DNA from: Cupriavidus necator A5-1
GTDB lineage: Bacteria; Pseudomonadota; Gammaproteobacteria; Burkholderiales; Burkholderiaceae
Direction of reading: 5' to 3'
Length of the DNA: 64,000 nt
Assembly: GCF_000744095.1 (NCBI RefSeq)
Contig: NZ_JQLI01000001.1
Span: 3,348,001-3,412,000, forward strand
Made by a program: the position numbers and the translations under genes. The notes under the pieces were generated by a model that did no database searches, was not told where the DNA came from, and saw nothing but the letters and a program-made list of their open reading frames with translations. This document shows, in pieces, positions 36,907-46,665 of the stretch (positions are counted from its first letter, which is position 1; each line of letters starts with the position of its first letter).

Positions 36907-37857
36907 TCAGCGCTCCATAGCCATTGCATGCGGGGCTCGCACGGTCTCCGGACTGTCCGTCCGGCAAATCTGCCCGGCACCATGCATGTACTTGTCCACG
37001 ACGTTTGCGAAGAGCGCCGGCGCGACGCTGGAATACAGCGTCACCGCGTCGCGGCTGCTGGGGCGCTCAAGCATGTGGTACGTCTTCTCATCCAGGGGTC
37101 GCGCAGACTGCTTCGCTTCCCGAACCCAGTTGTCGAACACCTCACGCGATGTGGCGACAGTTTTGAAGTGCATGTCGGAGAAGCCCGACCCGCTGTAGAC
37201 GGCGGACTGGCCCAGGTACACGCCAGGCGCGTTCGCGATGAGATGCAGGCGCGTCTGCATTCCGGCCATCGCATAAACCTGGCTGCCGAGCTGCGGAATG
37301 AAGAAGGAATTCATGATCGATTCCGCGGTCACTTTGAAGTCGATGGGCGTGTCGACCGGAATGGCGAGCTGGTTCAGCGAGGCGACGCCATACTGTGGGT
37401 AGATGAACAACCACTTCCAGTTCAGTGCTACGACCTCAACCTCGACCGGTGCAACGTTCGACTGGATGGGTCGATAAGGATCGAGCTTGTGCGTGGTGTT
37501 CCAGATGAGAATGCCAAGCGAGGCCACGATGACACAAGGAATGCCCCAGACCACCACTTCGATCCTGGTCGAGCGGGCCCACTTGGGCGCATAGGTCGCC
37601 TTCGGGTTGGTATCGCGATAACGCCAGGCGAAGTACAGCGTCAGAACGATAACGGGGATAACCACCATCAGCATCAGGACCAGCGCGATGATGATGAGCG
37701 ACTTCTCCTGCTGGCCGATAATGCCTTGCGGGGAAAACAGTTCCATCGTGCAGCCATTGAGGAGAAGCATGGCCATGGCGCCGAAAGCCAGAGCGCCTGG
37801 CCGGCGCATGCCGAAGAATGCCTTGGAGGGAGCGTAAATGGGATTAGCAGTATCCAT
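36907..37857 (-). CDS. cyoA: cytochrome bo quinol oxidase subunit II
   Basis: A 316-residue lipoprotein-type subunit II. The signal with lipobox (LLLNGC) is near residues 22-28, then two TM helices and a cupredoxin domain with VVALNWKWLFIYPQYGVA, NSFFIPQLGSQVYAM and GFSDMHF. The CuA ligands of cytochrome c oxidases are absent, as expected for a quinol oxidase. The start at 37857 gives MDTANPIY with GAGGT upstream; the open frame extends to 37941 but this start fits the family length. Confidence 0.95.
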   Translation of the reverse strand: MDTANPIYAPSKAFFGMRRPGALAFGAMAMLLLNGCTMELFSPQGIIGQQEKSLIIIALVLMLMVVIPVIVLTLYFAWRYRDTNPKATYAPKWARSTRIEVVVWGIPCVIVASLGILIWNTTHKLDPYRPIQSNVAPVEVEVVALNWKWLFIYPQYGVASLNQLAIPVDTPIDFKVTAESIMNSFFIPQLGSQVYAMAGMQTRLHLIANAPGVYLGQSAVYSGSGFSDMHFKTVATSREVFDNWVREAKQSARPLDEKTYHMLERPSSRDAVTLYSSVAPALFANVVDKYMHGAGQICRTDSPETVRAPHAMAMER

Positions 37858-38211
37858 CGTAATGACCTCGACAGCGAATCTCTTGAGCATCCGGCCGCGA
37901 AAAATCACGGCAGACCGGGACTGCTGGCTCGCATCGCTCAAGTCTGCGTCTTATGTTGAGGATTGAAGCCTGCTCCCGCCCACGTGTCCTATTCCCTTGC
38001 ATCGGGACGGCGTACACATGGTCACTAACGCGGCAGCAATACGAGGGTAGGCGGCCAGGAGGCCCATTACAATTCCAGATTGCTTGTAGATGGGTTCCCG
38101 GCGCCAGGCATGCATAGCTCCAAGCCTGAGGGTGAGGGGGCCACGAGGACAGGCTGTCGCGGACCCATGCTTCGCGTTGCTCGGCTACTCAAGCCAGTGT
38201 TCAGACTGCGG
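37858..38211. other. cyo promoter region / end of etf operon
   Basis: 354 bases without a gene between the etfA stop and the cyoA start, both minus strand. It must carry the cyo promoter unless cyo is read from the etf operon. I see no clear operator or terminator hairpin. Confidence 0.4.
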
Positions 38212-39147
38212 TCAACTCAGTGCTGCAACCAGTTCCGGGACGACATCGAACAGGTCACCCACCAATCCAAAATCGGCGACGCTGAATATCGGCGCTTCAG
38301 GATCCTTGTTGATCGCGACAATCACCTTTGAATCCTTCATGCCCGCCAGATGCTGAATCGCGCCAGAGATGCCCACCGCGATGTAGAGCTGCGGCGCGAC
38401 GATCTTGCCGGTCTGCCCGACCTGATAATCGTTCGGCGCGAAGCCGGCATCCACTGCCGCACGCGACGCGCCCAGCGCCGCGTTCAGCTTGTCTGCAAGG
38501 GGTGCAAGCACCTTCGTGTAGTTCTCGCCGCTGGCGAGGCCGCGGCCACCTGAAACTACGATGCTCGCGCTCGTCAGTTCGGGGCGGTCGAGCTTCGTCA
38601 CTTTGCGGCTCACGAACCGCGACACGCCGCTGTCCGCGGCAGCTTCAATCCTTTCGATCGCGGCACTGCCACCGACGGCTGCGACGGCATCGAAAGCCGT
38701 CGTGCGCACCGTGATGACCTTGATCGGATCCTGACACTGCACAGTCGCCACCGTATTTCCCGCGTAGATGGGCCGTTGGAAGGTGTCCGCGCTGACCACC
38801 GCCGTGATGTCGCTGATCTGCGCGACGTCGAGCTTCGCCGCCACGCGCGGTGCGACGTTCTTGCCGTAGGCGGTCGCCGGCGCGAGGATGTGCGAATAGT
38901 TCCTGGCGATGTTCAGTACCGTCGCTTCGACGTTTTCCGCGAGCCCTGCCCCGAGCTGCGGCGCGTCGGCGATCATCACCTTCGCGACGCCCGCAATCGT
39001 CGCCGCCGCATCGGCGGCACCCTGCGCGTTATGGCCCGCCACGAGCACGTGGATGTCGCCACCGATCTTCTGCGCGGCCGCAACCGTGCTTAGCGTGGCA
39101 CCCTTGATCGACGCGTTGTCATGTTCGGCAATTACAAGAATCGTCAT
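38212..39147 (-). CDS. etfA: electron transfer flavoprotein alpha subunit
   Basis: A 311-residue EtfA/FixB. The C-terminal FAD domain shows VVSGGRGLASGENY, then APQLYIAVGISGAIQHLAGM and INKDPEAPIFSVADFGLVGD. It pairs with EtfB to take electrons from acyl-CoA dehydrogenases. It is the last gene of the eight-gene acyl-CoA operon, 16 bases after etfB. Confidence 0.95.
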   Translation of the reverse strand: MTILVIAEHDNASIKGATLSTVAAAQKIGGDIHVLVAGHNAQGAADAAATIAGVAKVMIADAPQLGAGLAENVEATVLNIARNYSHILAPATAYGKNVAPRVAAKLDVAQISDITAVVSADTFQRPIYAGNTVATVQCQDPIKVITVRTTAFDAVAAVGGSAAIERIEAAADSGVSRFVSRKVTKLDRPELTSASIVVSGGRGLASGENYTKVLAPLADKLNAALGASRAAVDAGFAPNDYQVGQTGKIVAPQLYIAVGISGAIQHLAGMKDSKVIVAINKDPEAPIFSVADFGLVGDLFDVVPELVAALS

Positions 39148-39163
39148 TTTCCTTACACCTCTC

Positions 39164-39913
39164 TCAGAGAACCTTCGCGTCGGTCTTCAGCTTCTCTACC
39201 AGCGTCTTCACGTCCGGTACTTTCATGCCTGCGCTGCGCTTGGGCGCCTCGGTCACTTTCAACGTCTTCAGACGCGGCGTGATGTCGACGCCGAGGTCTT
39301 CAGGCTTGATGGTCTCGAGCGGCTTCTTCTTCGCCTTCATGATGTTCGGCAGCGTTACGTAACGCGGCTCATTGAGGCGAAGGTCGGTCGTGATGACGGC
39401 TGGAAGCACTACCGACAGCGTCTCCGCGCCGCCGTCCACCTCGCGCTCAACGACTGCCCGACTGTCAGCGATCGATACCTTCGAAGCAAAGGTAGCTTGC
39501 GGCAGGCCCGCCAGCGCGGCCAGCATCTGGCCGGTCTGGTTCGAGTCGTCGTCGATCGCCTGCTTGCCGAGGATCACAAGTTGCGGCACTTCCTTGTCGA
39601 GCAGCGCCTTGAGGAGCTTGGCCACCGCCAGTGGCTGCAACTCCTCGTTCGACTCGATCAGAATCGCCCGATCCGCGCCCATTGCGAGCGCGGTGCGCAG
39701 GGTCTCCTGCGCCTGCACCACGCCCGCCGAGATGGCGATGACTTCGGTTGCCACGCCCGCTTCCTTCAAGCGCACCGCTTCCTCGACTGCGATCTCGTCG
39801 AACGGGTTGATCGACATCTTCACGTTTGCAATGTCGACGCCCGTCCCATCCGATTTGGCACTCACTTTCACGTTCGCGTCGACGACACGTTTTACTGGTA
39901 CAAGAATTTTCAC
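39164..39913 (-). CDS. etfB: electron transfer flavoprotein beta subunit
   Basis: A 249-residue EtfB/Fix[55 protein letters not shown] and the loop for the dehydrogenase ([18 protein letters not shown]) are family signatures. It lies between ETF-QO and etfA on the same strand, 57 bases after the ETF-QO stop. Confidence 0.95.
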   Translation of the reverse strand: MKILVPVKRVVDANVKVSAKSDGTGVDIANVKMSINPFDEIAVEEAVRLKEAGVATEVIAISAGVVQAQETLRTALAMGADRAILIESNEELQPLAVAKLLKALLDKEVPQLVILGKQAIDDDSNQTGQMLAALAGLPQATFASKVSIADSRAVVEREVDGGAETLSVVLPAVITTDLRLNEPRYVTLPNIMKAKKKPLETIKPEDLGVDITPRLKTLKVTEAPKRSAGMKVPDVKTLVEKLKTDAKVL

Positions 39914-39970
39914 GACATACTCTCCTGGATGGTTTAATGCCGGTTCGCTGGCGAATGACGCCCACTTCCC

Positions 39971-41668
39971 TCACATATTCGGATAATTCGGCCCCCCTCC
40001 TCCCTCAGGCGTAACCCACACGATGTTTTGCGTCGGGTCCTTGATGTCGCAGGTCTTGCAATGCACACAGTTCTGCGCATTGATGACCAGGCGATCCCCG
40101 CCATCCTCGCTCCTGACGAACTCGTAGACGGCCGCGGGGCAATAGCGGCCTTCCGGGCCTGCATAGGTGCTCAGGTTGACGTCGACAGGCACGCTCGGGT
40201 CCTTCAGCGTCAGGTGCGCGGGCTGGTTTTCCTCATGGTTCGTGTTCGAGAGGAACACGGACGAGAGCCGGTCGAAGGTGAGCTTGCCGTCGGGCTTCGG
40301 ATAGACGATCTGCGCGCACTGCGAAGCGGGCTTTAGCATTTCGTGATCGCGATGCCGGTGATGCAGCGTCCACGGCACCTTGCCGCCGAAGAGCCTTTGC
40401 TCGATACCAACCATCAGCGTACCGAGATAGAGCCCCTTGCTCATCCATTGCTTGAAGTTACGCGCGCGATGCAGCTCCTCATGGAGCCACGACTGCCTGA
40501 ACGAATCGGGGTAGGCCGCGAGCTCGTCCCCTTGTCGTCCGGCCTGCACGGCGTCGAATGCGGCTTCCGCCGCGAGCATCCCGCTCTTGATCGCCGCATG
40601 CGAGCCCTTGATGCGCGAGGCGTTGAGAAAGCCCGCATCATCGCCGACGAGCGCGCCGCCCGGAAACACGAGCTTCGGCAGCGACATCAGGCCGCCCGCC
40701 GTAATGGCGCGCGCGCCGTACGCGACGCGCTTGCCACCCTCAAGGAACGTGCGGATCGCCGGGTGCGTCTTGTAGCGCTGGAACTCCTCGAACGGCGAGA
40801 GGTACGGATTCGTGTAGCCAAGGCCGACGACAAAGCCGACCATGACCTGGTTGTTGTCGACGTGATAGAGGAAGGAGCCGCCGTAAGTCTGAGAATCGAG
40901 AGGCCAGCCCGCGGTGTGGATGACGAGCCCGGGTTCGTGCCGCGCAGCGTCGATCTGCCAGAGTTCCTTGATGCCAATGCCGAAGACCTCCGGGTCGGCA
41001 CCGTCGTGCAGCCTGAATGTGTCGGAGAGCTGCCGGCCAAGATGTCCGCGCGCGCCCTCGCAAAAGAGGGTGTACTTCGCGTGCAGCTCCATCCCGAGCT
41101 GGAAGTTCTCCGTGGGCTGACCATCCTTGCCGATGCCCATGTTCCCCGTGGCCACGCCTTTGACGGCGCCGTCCTCGTTATAAAGCACTTCCGCCGCAGG
41201 GAAACCCGGAAAGATCTCGACGCCGAGCGCTTCGGCCGATTCCCCAAGCCAGCGCGCGACGTTCGCGAGGCTGACGACGTAATTGCCATGGTTCCGGAAG
41301 TTACGCGGTAGCGCCCAGTTCGGGGTTTTCACGGCGCCCTTCTCGGTGAGGAAGAGAAACCGGTCTTCGGTCACCTCCACGCTCAAAGGCGCGCCTTTTT
41401 CCTTCCAGTCGGGAATGAGCTCGGTGATGGCGCGCGGGTCCATGACCGCGCCCGACAGGATATGCGCGCCGATTTCCGAACCCTTCTCGAGCACGCACAC
41501 GCCGATCTCGACACCTCTCTCCTGCGCCAGCTGCTTAAGGCGGATCGCAGCGGAAAGGCCGGCAGGACCGCCGCCCACGATGACGACGTCGTACTCCATC
41601 GACTCGCGTGGGCCGTATTGCTCGATCCATCGTGCGGAGGGGTTTTCTGCCCCGATTACGGTCGTCAT
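39971..41668 (-). CDS. electron transfer flavoprotein-ubiquinone oxidoreductase
   Basis: A 565-residue ETF-QO, a membrane-surface flavoprotein that passes electrons from reduced ETF to ubiquinone. The FAD motif is VVIVGGGPAGLSAAIRL (residues 27-43), and the 4Fe-4S cluster region near the C-terminus has CPAAVYEF and NCVHCKTCDIKDP. The long frame upstream to 41887 is a shadow of the acyl-CoA dehydrogenase; the start at 41668 gives a normal length. It begins 13 bases after the dehydrogenase stop, so both are co-translated. Confidence 0.95.
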   Translation of the reverse strand: MTTVIGAENPSARWIEQYGPRESMEYDVVIVGGGPAGLSAAIRLKQLAQERGVEIGVCVLEKGSEIGAHILSGAVMDPRAITELIPDWKEKGAPLSVEVTEDRFLFLTEKGAVKTPNWALPRNFRNHGNYVVSLANVARWLGESAEALGVEIFPGFPAAEVLYNEDGAVKGVATGNMGIGKDGQPTENFQLGMELHAKYTLFCEGARGHLGRQLSDTFRLHDGADPEVFGIGIKELWQIDAARHEPGLVIHTAGWPLDSQTYGGSFLYHVDNNQVMVGFVVGLGYTNPYLSPFEEFQRYKTHPAIRTFLEGGKRVAYGARAITAGGLMSLPKLVFPGGALVGDDAGFLNASRIKGSHAAIKSGMLAAEAAFDAVQAGRQGDELAAYPDSFRQSWLHEELHRARNFKQWMSKGLYLGTLMVGIEQRLFGGKVPWTLHHRHRDHEMLKPASQCAQIVYPKPDGKLTFDRLSSVFLSNTNHEENQPAHLTLKDPSVPVDVNLSTYAGPEGRYCPAAVYEFVRSEDGGDRLVINAQNCVHCKTCDIKDPTQNIVWVTPEGGGGPNYPNM

Positions 41669-41681
41669 CCTCCCGCCCCGC

Positions 41682-43472
41682 TCAGAACTGATCGTCCGCA
41701 AGGGCCAGCACGGCTTCCGAACCGTCAGCGCCCGTGATCGATGCCTCGAGCGCCACCGCCTGCGGCAGCAAGTATTCGGCGAAGAACTGGGCAGTTGCCA
41801 TCTTCGCGCCGTAGAACGACGGGTCTTCAGACAGCTTGCGCGAGGCGACGAGCATCGCGCGGGCCATTTGCCAGCCGCCCAGCACAATACCCGCCAGCTT
41901 CAGGTACAGCACGCTGCCGATGAATACCGCATTGGGATTGTGCGTCGCATTCGCGACAACGTACTCGACCGCCGCCTGCAGCGAGCGCCGCCCCTGCGCC
42001 AGATGCTTGTGCATCGCCTCAAACGGTTTGCCTTGCTCGGCACGCAGCTCTTCGAGCGTCTGCCCGATTTGCGCCAACAACGTTTTCGCGACCGCGCCTT
42101 GATCGTGCAGCGTCTTGCGGCCAACGAGATCGTTAGCCTGAATCGCCGTCGTGCCCTCGTAGATCGTGAGGATGCGCGCGTCGCGGTAATACTGCGCCGC
42201 GCCGGTTTCCTCGATAAAGCCCATGCCACCGTGGACTTGCACGCCGAGGCTCGTCACCTCGAGCGCCGACTCGGTACTCCAGCCCTTCACGACTGGCACG
42301 AGGAATTCAAAGATCGCCTGATGGTCGGCACGGGTCGCCGCATCCTGGTGATGCTGGGCGATATCGGCGTGCGCAGCCGCGACGTACGCGAGGGAACGGG
42401 CGGCTTCGGTCAGTGCACGCATTGTCGCGAGCATTCGCCGAACGTCGGGATGTCGGATGATCGCCACGGACTGCTGGGCCGAACCATCTACCGGGCGGCT
42501 CTGGACGCGCTCCTTCGCATAGGCGGCGGCCTTCTGGTAGGCCGCGTCGGAGATGGCAACCCCTTGCGTACCGACGCCAAAGCGCGCCGCATTCATCATG
42601 ACGAACATGTACTCAAGGCCGTGGTTCTCCGCACCCACGAGATGGCCGAGCGCACCGCCATGATCGCCGAACTGGAGCACCGCCGTCGCGCTCCCCCTGA
42701 TGCCGAGCTTGTGCTCGATCGACACGCATTCCACATCGTTGCGCTCGCCGAGCGAACCGTCGTCGTTCACAATGAACTTCGGCACGATGAAAAGGGAGAT
42801 TCCCTTCACACCTTCGGGCGCGCCTTGCGTGCGGGCCAGCACGAGATGGACGATGTTCTCCGCCATATCGTGCTCGCCCCATGTGATAAATATTTTCGTG
42901 CCGAAGAGCCGATACGTACCGTCTCCCTGCGGCTCGGCGCGCGTGCGTACCAGGGCGAGGTCGGAGCCTGCCTGCGGCTCGGTGAGGTTCATCGTGCCGG
43001 TCCACTCGCCCGAGACGAGCTTCGGTACAAAGCGCTGCTTCTGTGCTTCGCTGCCAGCCGTCAGCAGCGCTTCGATCGCGCCGTCGGTCAGCACCGGGCA
43101 AAGCGCGAACGCCATGTTGGACGCGTTGGCCATCTCATAGTACGGCGTTGCAATCAGTTTCGGCAGCCCCTGGCCGCCGTACTCGACCGGGTGTTTTACA
43201 CCCTGCCATCCGCCGGATGCGAACTGACGCAGCGCATCGGCAAAGCCGGGCGGCGAGGTGACTGTACCGTCCTTCCAGCTGCTCGGATGCGTGTCGCCTA
43301 CAGCGTTCAGCGGCGCAAGCACTTCGCCGCATAGTTTCGCGCATTCTTCGATGACGGCCTGCGCTGTATCCAGCGTGGCATCCTCGAAGCCGGGCAAGCG
43401 GGTTACGCGCTCGAGGCCGGCGAGCTCCGACATGGTGAACAGCATGTCTTTCACGGGTGCGGTGTAGCTCAT
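41682..43472 (-). CDS. acyl-CoA dehydrogenase (DmdC-like, long form)
   Basis: A 596-residue acyl-CoA dehydrogenase with the extra C-terminal helical domain of the DmdC/FadE-like long class. WTGTMNLTEPQAGSDLAL, KIFITWGEHDM and TIYEGTTAIQANDLVGR (catalytic Glu in YEGT) are visible. It oxidises an acyl-CoA to the enoyl-CoA and gives electrons to ETF, whose genes follow. The substrate is not evident; DmdC-type enzymes handle short or substituted acyl groups. It is preceded by a 97-base gap from the 3-hydroxyacyl dehydrogenase gene. Confidence 0.9.
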   Translation of the reverse strand: MSYTAPVKDMLFTMSELAGLERVTRLPGFEDATLDTAQAVIEECAKLCGEVLAPLNAVGDTHPSSWKDGTVTSPPGFADALRQFASGGWQGVKHPVEYGGQGLPKLIATPYYEMANASNMAFALCPVLTDGAIEALLTAGSEAQKQRFVPKLVSGEWTGTMNLTEPQAGSDLALVRTRAEPQGDGTYRLFGTKIFITWGEHDMAENIVHLVLARTQGAPEGVKGISLFIVPKFIVNDDGSLGERNDVECVSIEHKLGIRGSATAVLQFGDHGGALGHLVGAENHGLEYMFVMMNAARFGVGTQGVAISDAAYQKAAAYAKERVQSRPVDGSAQQSVAIIRHPDVRRMLATMRALTEAARSLAYVAAAHADIAQHHQDAATRADHQAIFEFLVPVVKGWSTESALEVTSLGVQVHGGMGFIEETGAAQYYRDARILTIYEGTTAIQANDLVGRKTLHDQGAVAKTLLAQIGQTLEELRAEQGKPFEAMHKHLAQGRRSLQAAVEYVVANATHNPNAVFIGSVLYLKLAGIVLGGWQMARAMLVASRKLSEDPSFYGAKMATAQFFAEYLLPQAVALEASITGADGSEAVLALADDQF

Positions 43473-43569
43473 TGCAATGCTCCAATCTCTATCGTGTTTA
43501 GAACCACTCGTGGTTGATGGGGACGCACACGCAAGCGGGCAGCGTGTGGTCATGCTCCATGCAGGGACC

Positions 43570-44517
43570 TCAGCTGCGCCCGGATCGCAAGCGAAGCAGA
43601 CCGACCAGCATCTCGTTCTCCGCCTCCGACAGCTGTGCGACCGAACGCCCGGCGGCCTCTTGCTGGACTTCGTCGGCCAGCCTTTGCTTGAACTCGGCGG
43701 TGAGCCTCGGAGTCCCGAGCTCCTTCCACAAGGCTTCGAGCACCGGGGGCATCAGATGGTCAATGAAATGCTGAATGCCACCGGCGCCGCCTGCGAGGTG
43801 GAACTGCAGGCTGGGTCCCATGACGCCCCAGCGAAGCCCGGGCCCCCAGCTCACCGCGTCATCCGCGTCGGCCACACTGAGCACCCCCTGCTCGACGAGA
43901 TACAACACTTCCCTATACAGAGCCGACTGGAGTCGGTTCGCGACGTGCCCGGGGACCTCCTTGCGCAAGAGAATCGCCCGCTTACCGATGGACTTATAGA
44001 ACGCCATCGCCTTTTCGATGGCCGCCGGCGATGTTTTTGCGCCGCCCACCACTTCAACGAGCGGGACAACGTGCGGGGGATTGAACGGATGTCCGATGAC
44101 GCACCGTTCCGGATGCTCACACTTTGACTGAACAGCACTCATGGTCAGCGACGAGGAACTCGATGCGATCAGTGAATCGGGCGGCGTCACGCCGTCCATG
44201 TCAGCGTAGAGCCTGATTTTGAAGTCCAGCCGTTCCGGACCGTTCTCCTGCACGAAGTCCGCCTTCGCCAGCGCTTGCTTCATATCAGGCGTAAACTCCA
44301 GACGGTCACGCGAAGCACCGGGGGACAGCCCGATGCGCGTGAGCACCGTCCAGGCATCGTCTACGAACTTGCGCAAATTGGCTTCCGCGTTCGGCGCCGG
44401 ATCGGTCGCGATCACGTCTAAGCCACTGGCCAGGTACTGTGCGGCCCAGCTGGCACCGATGACTCCGGTGCCAACGATGGCAATGCGGCGAATAGGTTTG
44501 TCAAAGTTCGTCATCAT
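43570..44517 (-). CDS. 3-hydroxyacyl-CoA dehydrogenase-type protein (L-carnitine dehydrogenase-like)
   Basis: A 315-residue NAD-dependent dehydrogenase. The Rossmann motif is IVGTGVIGASWAAQYLASG, the catalytic region ERCVIGHPFNPPHVVPLVEV, and the C-terminal domain has GPGLRWGVMGPSLQFHLAGG. The size and the last motif match carnitine 3-dehydrogenases (LcdH) and related short 3-hydroxyacyl-CoA dehydrogenases. A run of serines (IASSSSSLT) stands where paralogues read SSTS. Start at 44517 overlaps the upstream stop as ATGA. Confidence 0.82.
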   Translation of the reverse strand: MMTNFDKPIRRIAIVGTGVIGASWAAQYLASGLDVIATDPAPNAEANLRKFVDDAWTVLTRIGLSPGASRDRLEFTPDMKQALAKADFVQENGPERLDFKIRLYADMDGVTPPDSLIASSSSSLTMSAVQSKCEHPERCVIGHPFNPPHVVPLVEVVGGAKTSPAAIEKAMAFYKSIGKRAILLRKEVPGHVANRLQSALYREVLYLVEQGVLSVADADDAVSWGPGLRWGVMGPSLQFHLAGGAGGIQHFIDHLMPPVLEALWKELGTPRLTAEFKQRLADEVQQEAAGRSVAQLSEAENEMLVGLLRLRSGRS

Positions 44518-45404
44518 TTCTCCGTCGGAGTGGTTTTCGCGTAGGCCACGCCCGTGAGATTTCCTTGCATGGCGGCCAGTACTCGCTTCTTCGACCCATT
44601 GAGTTCAGCGGAGTAGATCGAGCCGCCCAGGTCGGTCACGAACATGCGATTGCCCGGAACATCCAACGCAAGGCCGATTCCCTCCATCAGATCGTGCAGC
44701 ACGATTTCCTGGCTCGGCTTGCCGTCAATGGATGTGCGGCTCACGGTGTTGCCGCGCGGGGGATCGCCCCGATCGGTCCAATACAGATGGCGACTCGTCA
44801 GGTCGAGCTCCAGATCGATCGGCTCCGGCAGTCCGTCGAACAGCACGGTGATGTCTTGACGACTGGCGGCGTCCTGGCCCGGGGGAATCTCCAGATTCGC
44901 ACGGAAGATGCGGCCGCGTTCGCCATTGTCCGGGCCTTTCTGCGTCCAGTAGATGTGCCCGCGCTCAACGTCAACCGTAATACCCACACACCAGTTCGAC
45001 GCATCGCCGCGGTCGCCATCACCGCGGCCGGCTTCCACGAGCGTTTCGATGTGCGAGCCGTCGAGATTCGAGCGCATGACCCGCATGCCTTCGCGATCCG
45101 ACCAATAGAGCTTGCGATTCTTGCGATCGAGATGGATCTGCTTCGGCGTGTAGGTGGCGCCCTCGGGAATGATCGTCGTGCGGTTACGACCGTCGAGATC
45201 TGCGCGTTCGATCATCCCATCGTTGAGATCGGGAACACCCATATCCGTCCAATAGATATGCCCCTTCTCCAGGTCCAACGCGATGCCGTCCGGGTGGCGG
45301 CATCCCGTGACCAGGGTTTTTGGATCAGAGCCGTCCGGGTTCATGGAGAAGATCCGGCCGTCGCTCAAATCGAGTACGAACAAACGATCCACTGATTGAT
45401 TCAT
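44514..45404 (-). CDS. YWTD (LDL-receptor class B type) beta-propeller protein
   Basis: A 296-residue protein built of six or so propeller blades marked by IYWTD, LYWSD, IYWTQ and LYWTD, with PDGIALD and GIGLALD at blade starts. No signal peptide is visible, so it is probably cytoplasmic. It is embedded in the acyl-CoA operon with 4-base overlaps on both sides, so it is made with the CoA-transferase and the 3-hydroxyacyl dehydrogenase. Propellers of related shape include lactonases (SMP-30), but the catalytic metal residues cannot be confirmed. Function unknown. Confidence 0.85.
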   Translation of the reverse strand: MNQSVDRLFVLDLSDGRIFSMNPDGSDPKTLVTGCRHPDGIALDLEKGHIYWTDMGVPDLNDGMIERADLDGRNRTTIIPEGATYTPKQIHLDRKNRKLYWSDREGMRVMRSNLDGSHIETLVEAGRGDGDRGDASNWCVGITVDVERGHIYWTQKGPDNGERGRIFRANLEIPPGQDAASRQDITVLFDGLPEPIDLELDLTSRHLYWTDRGDPPRGNTVSRTSIDGKPSQEIVLHDLMEGIGLALDVPGNRMFVTDLGGSIYSAELNGSKKRVLAAMQGNLTGVAYAKTTPTEK

Positions 45405-46627
45405 CGCGGCCACTCCTTCATCTTCCCAAGGGCATCGCTCGATTCCAATGCAACGATATCGCTCGCACTGAAGCCGAGTTCCTTCAAGACACCCTCGTTG
45501 TGTTCTCCAAGGGACGGGGCGCGCCTGGCTGACACCTTGCTGACGCCGTGCACTTGTATTGGACTGCTGATGGTGGAAGTCAGCTTGCCGGGGGCGCCCT
45601 CCAGTGGAACGACAATGTCATTAAGCCGCAGCTGTGGATCGTTGATGACTTCTTGCGGGCCGCGCACGACTCCGAACGTAACGTTGACGCTTTCGAAGAC
45701 CTGCTGCCAATGCGTCATGGGTTGCGCTGCGAATATGTCATCGAGAATCGCCGTCAGCTGCGGCATGTTTGTCGTCAGCTTCGCAGGATCGGAGAACCTC
45801 GGATCCGTCAGAAGATCCTTGCGGCCCAGAGCCTCCGCGACCACCTGGAACTTGTCCGGCATGACGATGAGAACGAACCAGGTGTCATCGGCGGCGCGGT
45901 ACACATTCAGGGCCGCATTGGCGGGATGCTTGCGATCGTGCAGCCCATAGAACGTCGCCTCGCACAGTGCGGCCTGGATCGAAACGCTCGCGGCCCAGAC
46001 GCCCTCCGCAAGCAGTGATGTCGTGACGTACGAACCTTCACCCGTGCGCTCCCGACGATAGAGCGCGGTGACAATCGCGGAATACAGGCCCACGGCGGTC
46101 GCGTTGTCGCCGCTACCGGCCACCGGCCAGGTTGGCGGGGCGCCGGCATCGCGCGTCATGGACAGCAATCCGCTGCGCGCCCAGTAGGAAGTGATGTCGA
46201 AGCCCGGCAGATCGGCGTCCGGCCCCTTTTCGCCGAAACCCGTCACATCCGCATAGATCAGGCGGCGGTTATGTTGCACCACGTCGTCATACTCGAGCTT
46301 CAATCGTTTGCGTGCGGGGTGCGGCGTGTTGACAATGAACACGTCAGCCCACTCGATCAGGCGCTGCAGGACCGGCTGAGCACTCGAAGATTTCAGATTG
46401 AGAGTGATACCGCGCTTATTGCGGTTGGCCAGGTGCCAGGCATAGGGATCCTTCGCCTGTGGCTGCGGCGGTAGCTCATGCCCATGTCGCCAAAGGTCTC
46501 CCGCCGGAGGCTCCACCTTGATGACGTCGGCACCGAAGTCGGAAAGGATGACCGCGGCACTGGGACCCGCGATAAAGCTGGCGAGGTCCACCACCTTCAG
46601 GCCAGAAAAGATATTCTCACTTGCCAT
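45401..46627 (-). CDS. class III (CaiB/BaiF) CoA-transferase
   Basis: A 408-residue family III CoA-transferase. LKVVDLASFIAGPSAAVILS, DFGADVIKVEPPAGD, NRNKRGITLNLKS and ADVTGFGEKGPDADLPGFDI are typical, with the catalytic Asp in the last segment. It moves CoA between an acyl-CoA donor and a carboxylate, activating the pathway substrate. It follows the enoyl-CoA hydratase by 38 bases and overlaps the propeller gene. The CaiB-like transferase plus carnitine-dehydrogenase-like protein suggests a carnitine- or crotonobetaine-like substrate, but this is only inference. Confidence 0.9.
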   Translation of the reverse strand: MASENIFSGLKVVDLASFIAGPSAAVILSDFGADVIKVEPPAGDLWRHGHELPPQPQAKDPYAWHLANRNKRGITLNLKSSSAQPVLQRLIEWADVFIVNTPHPARKRLKLEYDDVVQHNRRLIYADVTGFGEKGPDADLPGFDITSYWARSGLLSMTRDAGAPPTWPVAGSGDNATAVGLYSAIVTALYRRERTGEGSYVTTSLLAEGVWAASVSIQAALCEATFYGLHDRKHPANAALNVYRAADDTWFVLIVMPDKFQVVAEALGRKDLLTDPRFSDPAKLTTNMPQLTAILDDIFAAQPMTHWQQVFESVNVTFGVVRGPQEVINDPQLRLNDIVVPLEGAPGKLTSTISSPIQVHGVSKVSARRAPSLGEHNEGVLKELGFSASDIVALESSDALGKMKEWPR

Positions 46628-46665
46628 AGTTGTTTCCTGTTAATAGTCGTTCACGATGTACGGGC

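Noticed and set aside
41283..43334. Plus-strand open frame of 683 codons
   Set aside because: Antisense to ETF-QO and acyl-CoA dehydrogenase genes whose minus-strand products have complete catalytic motifs.
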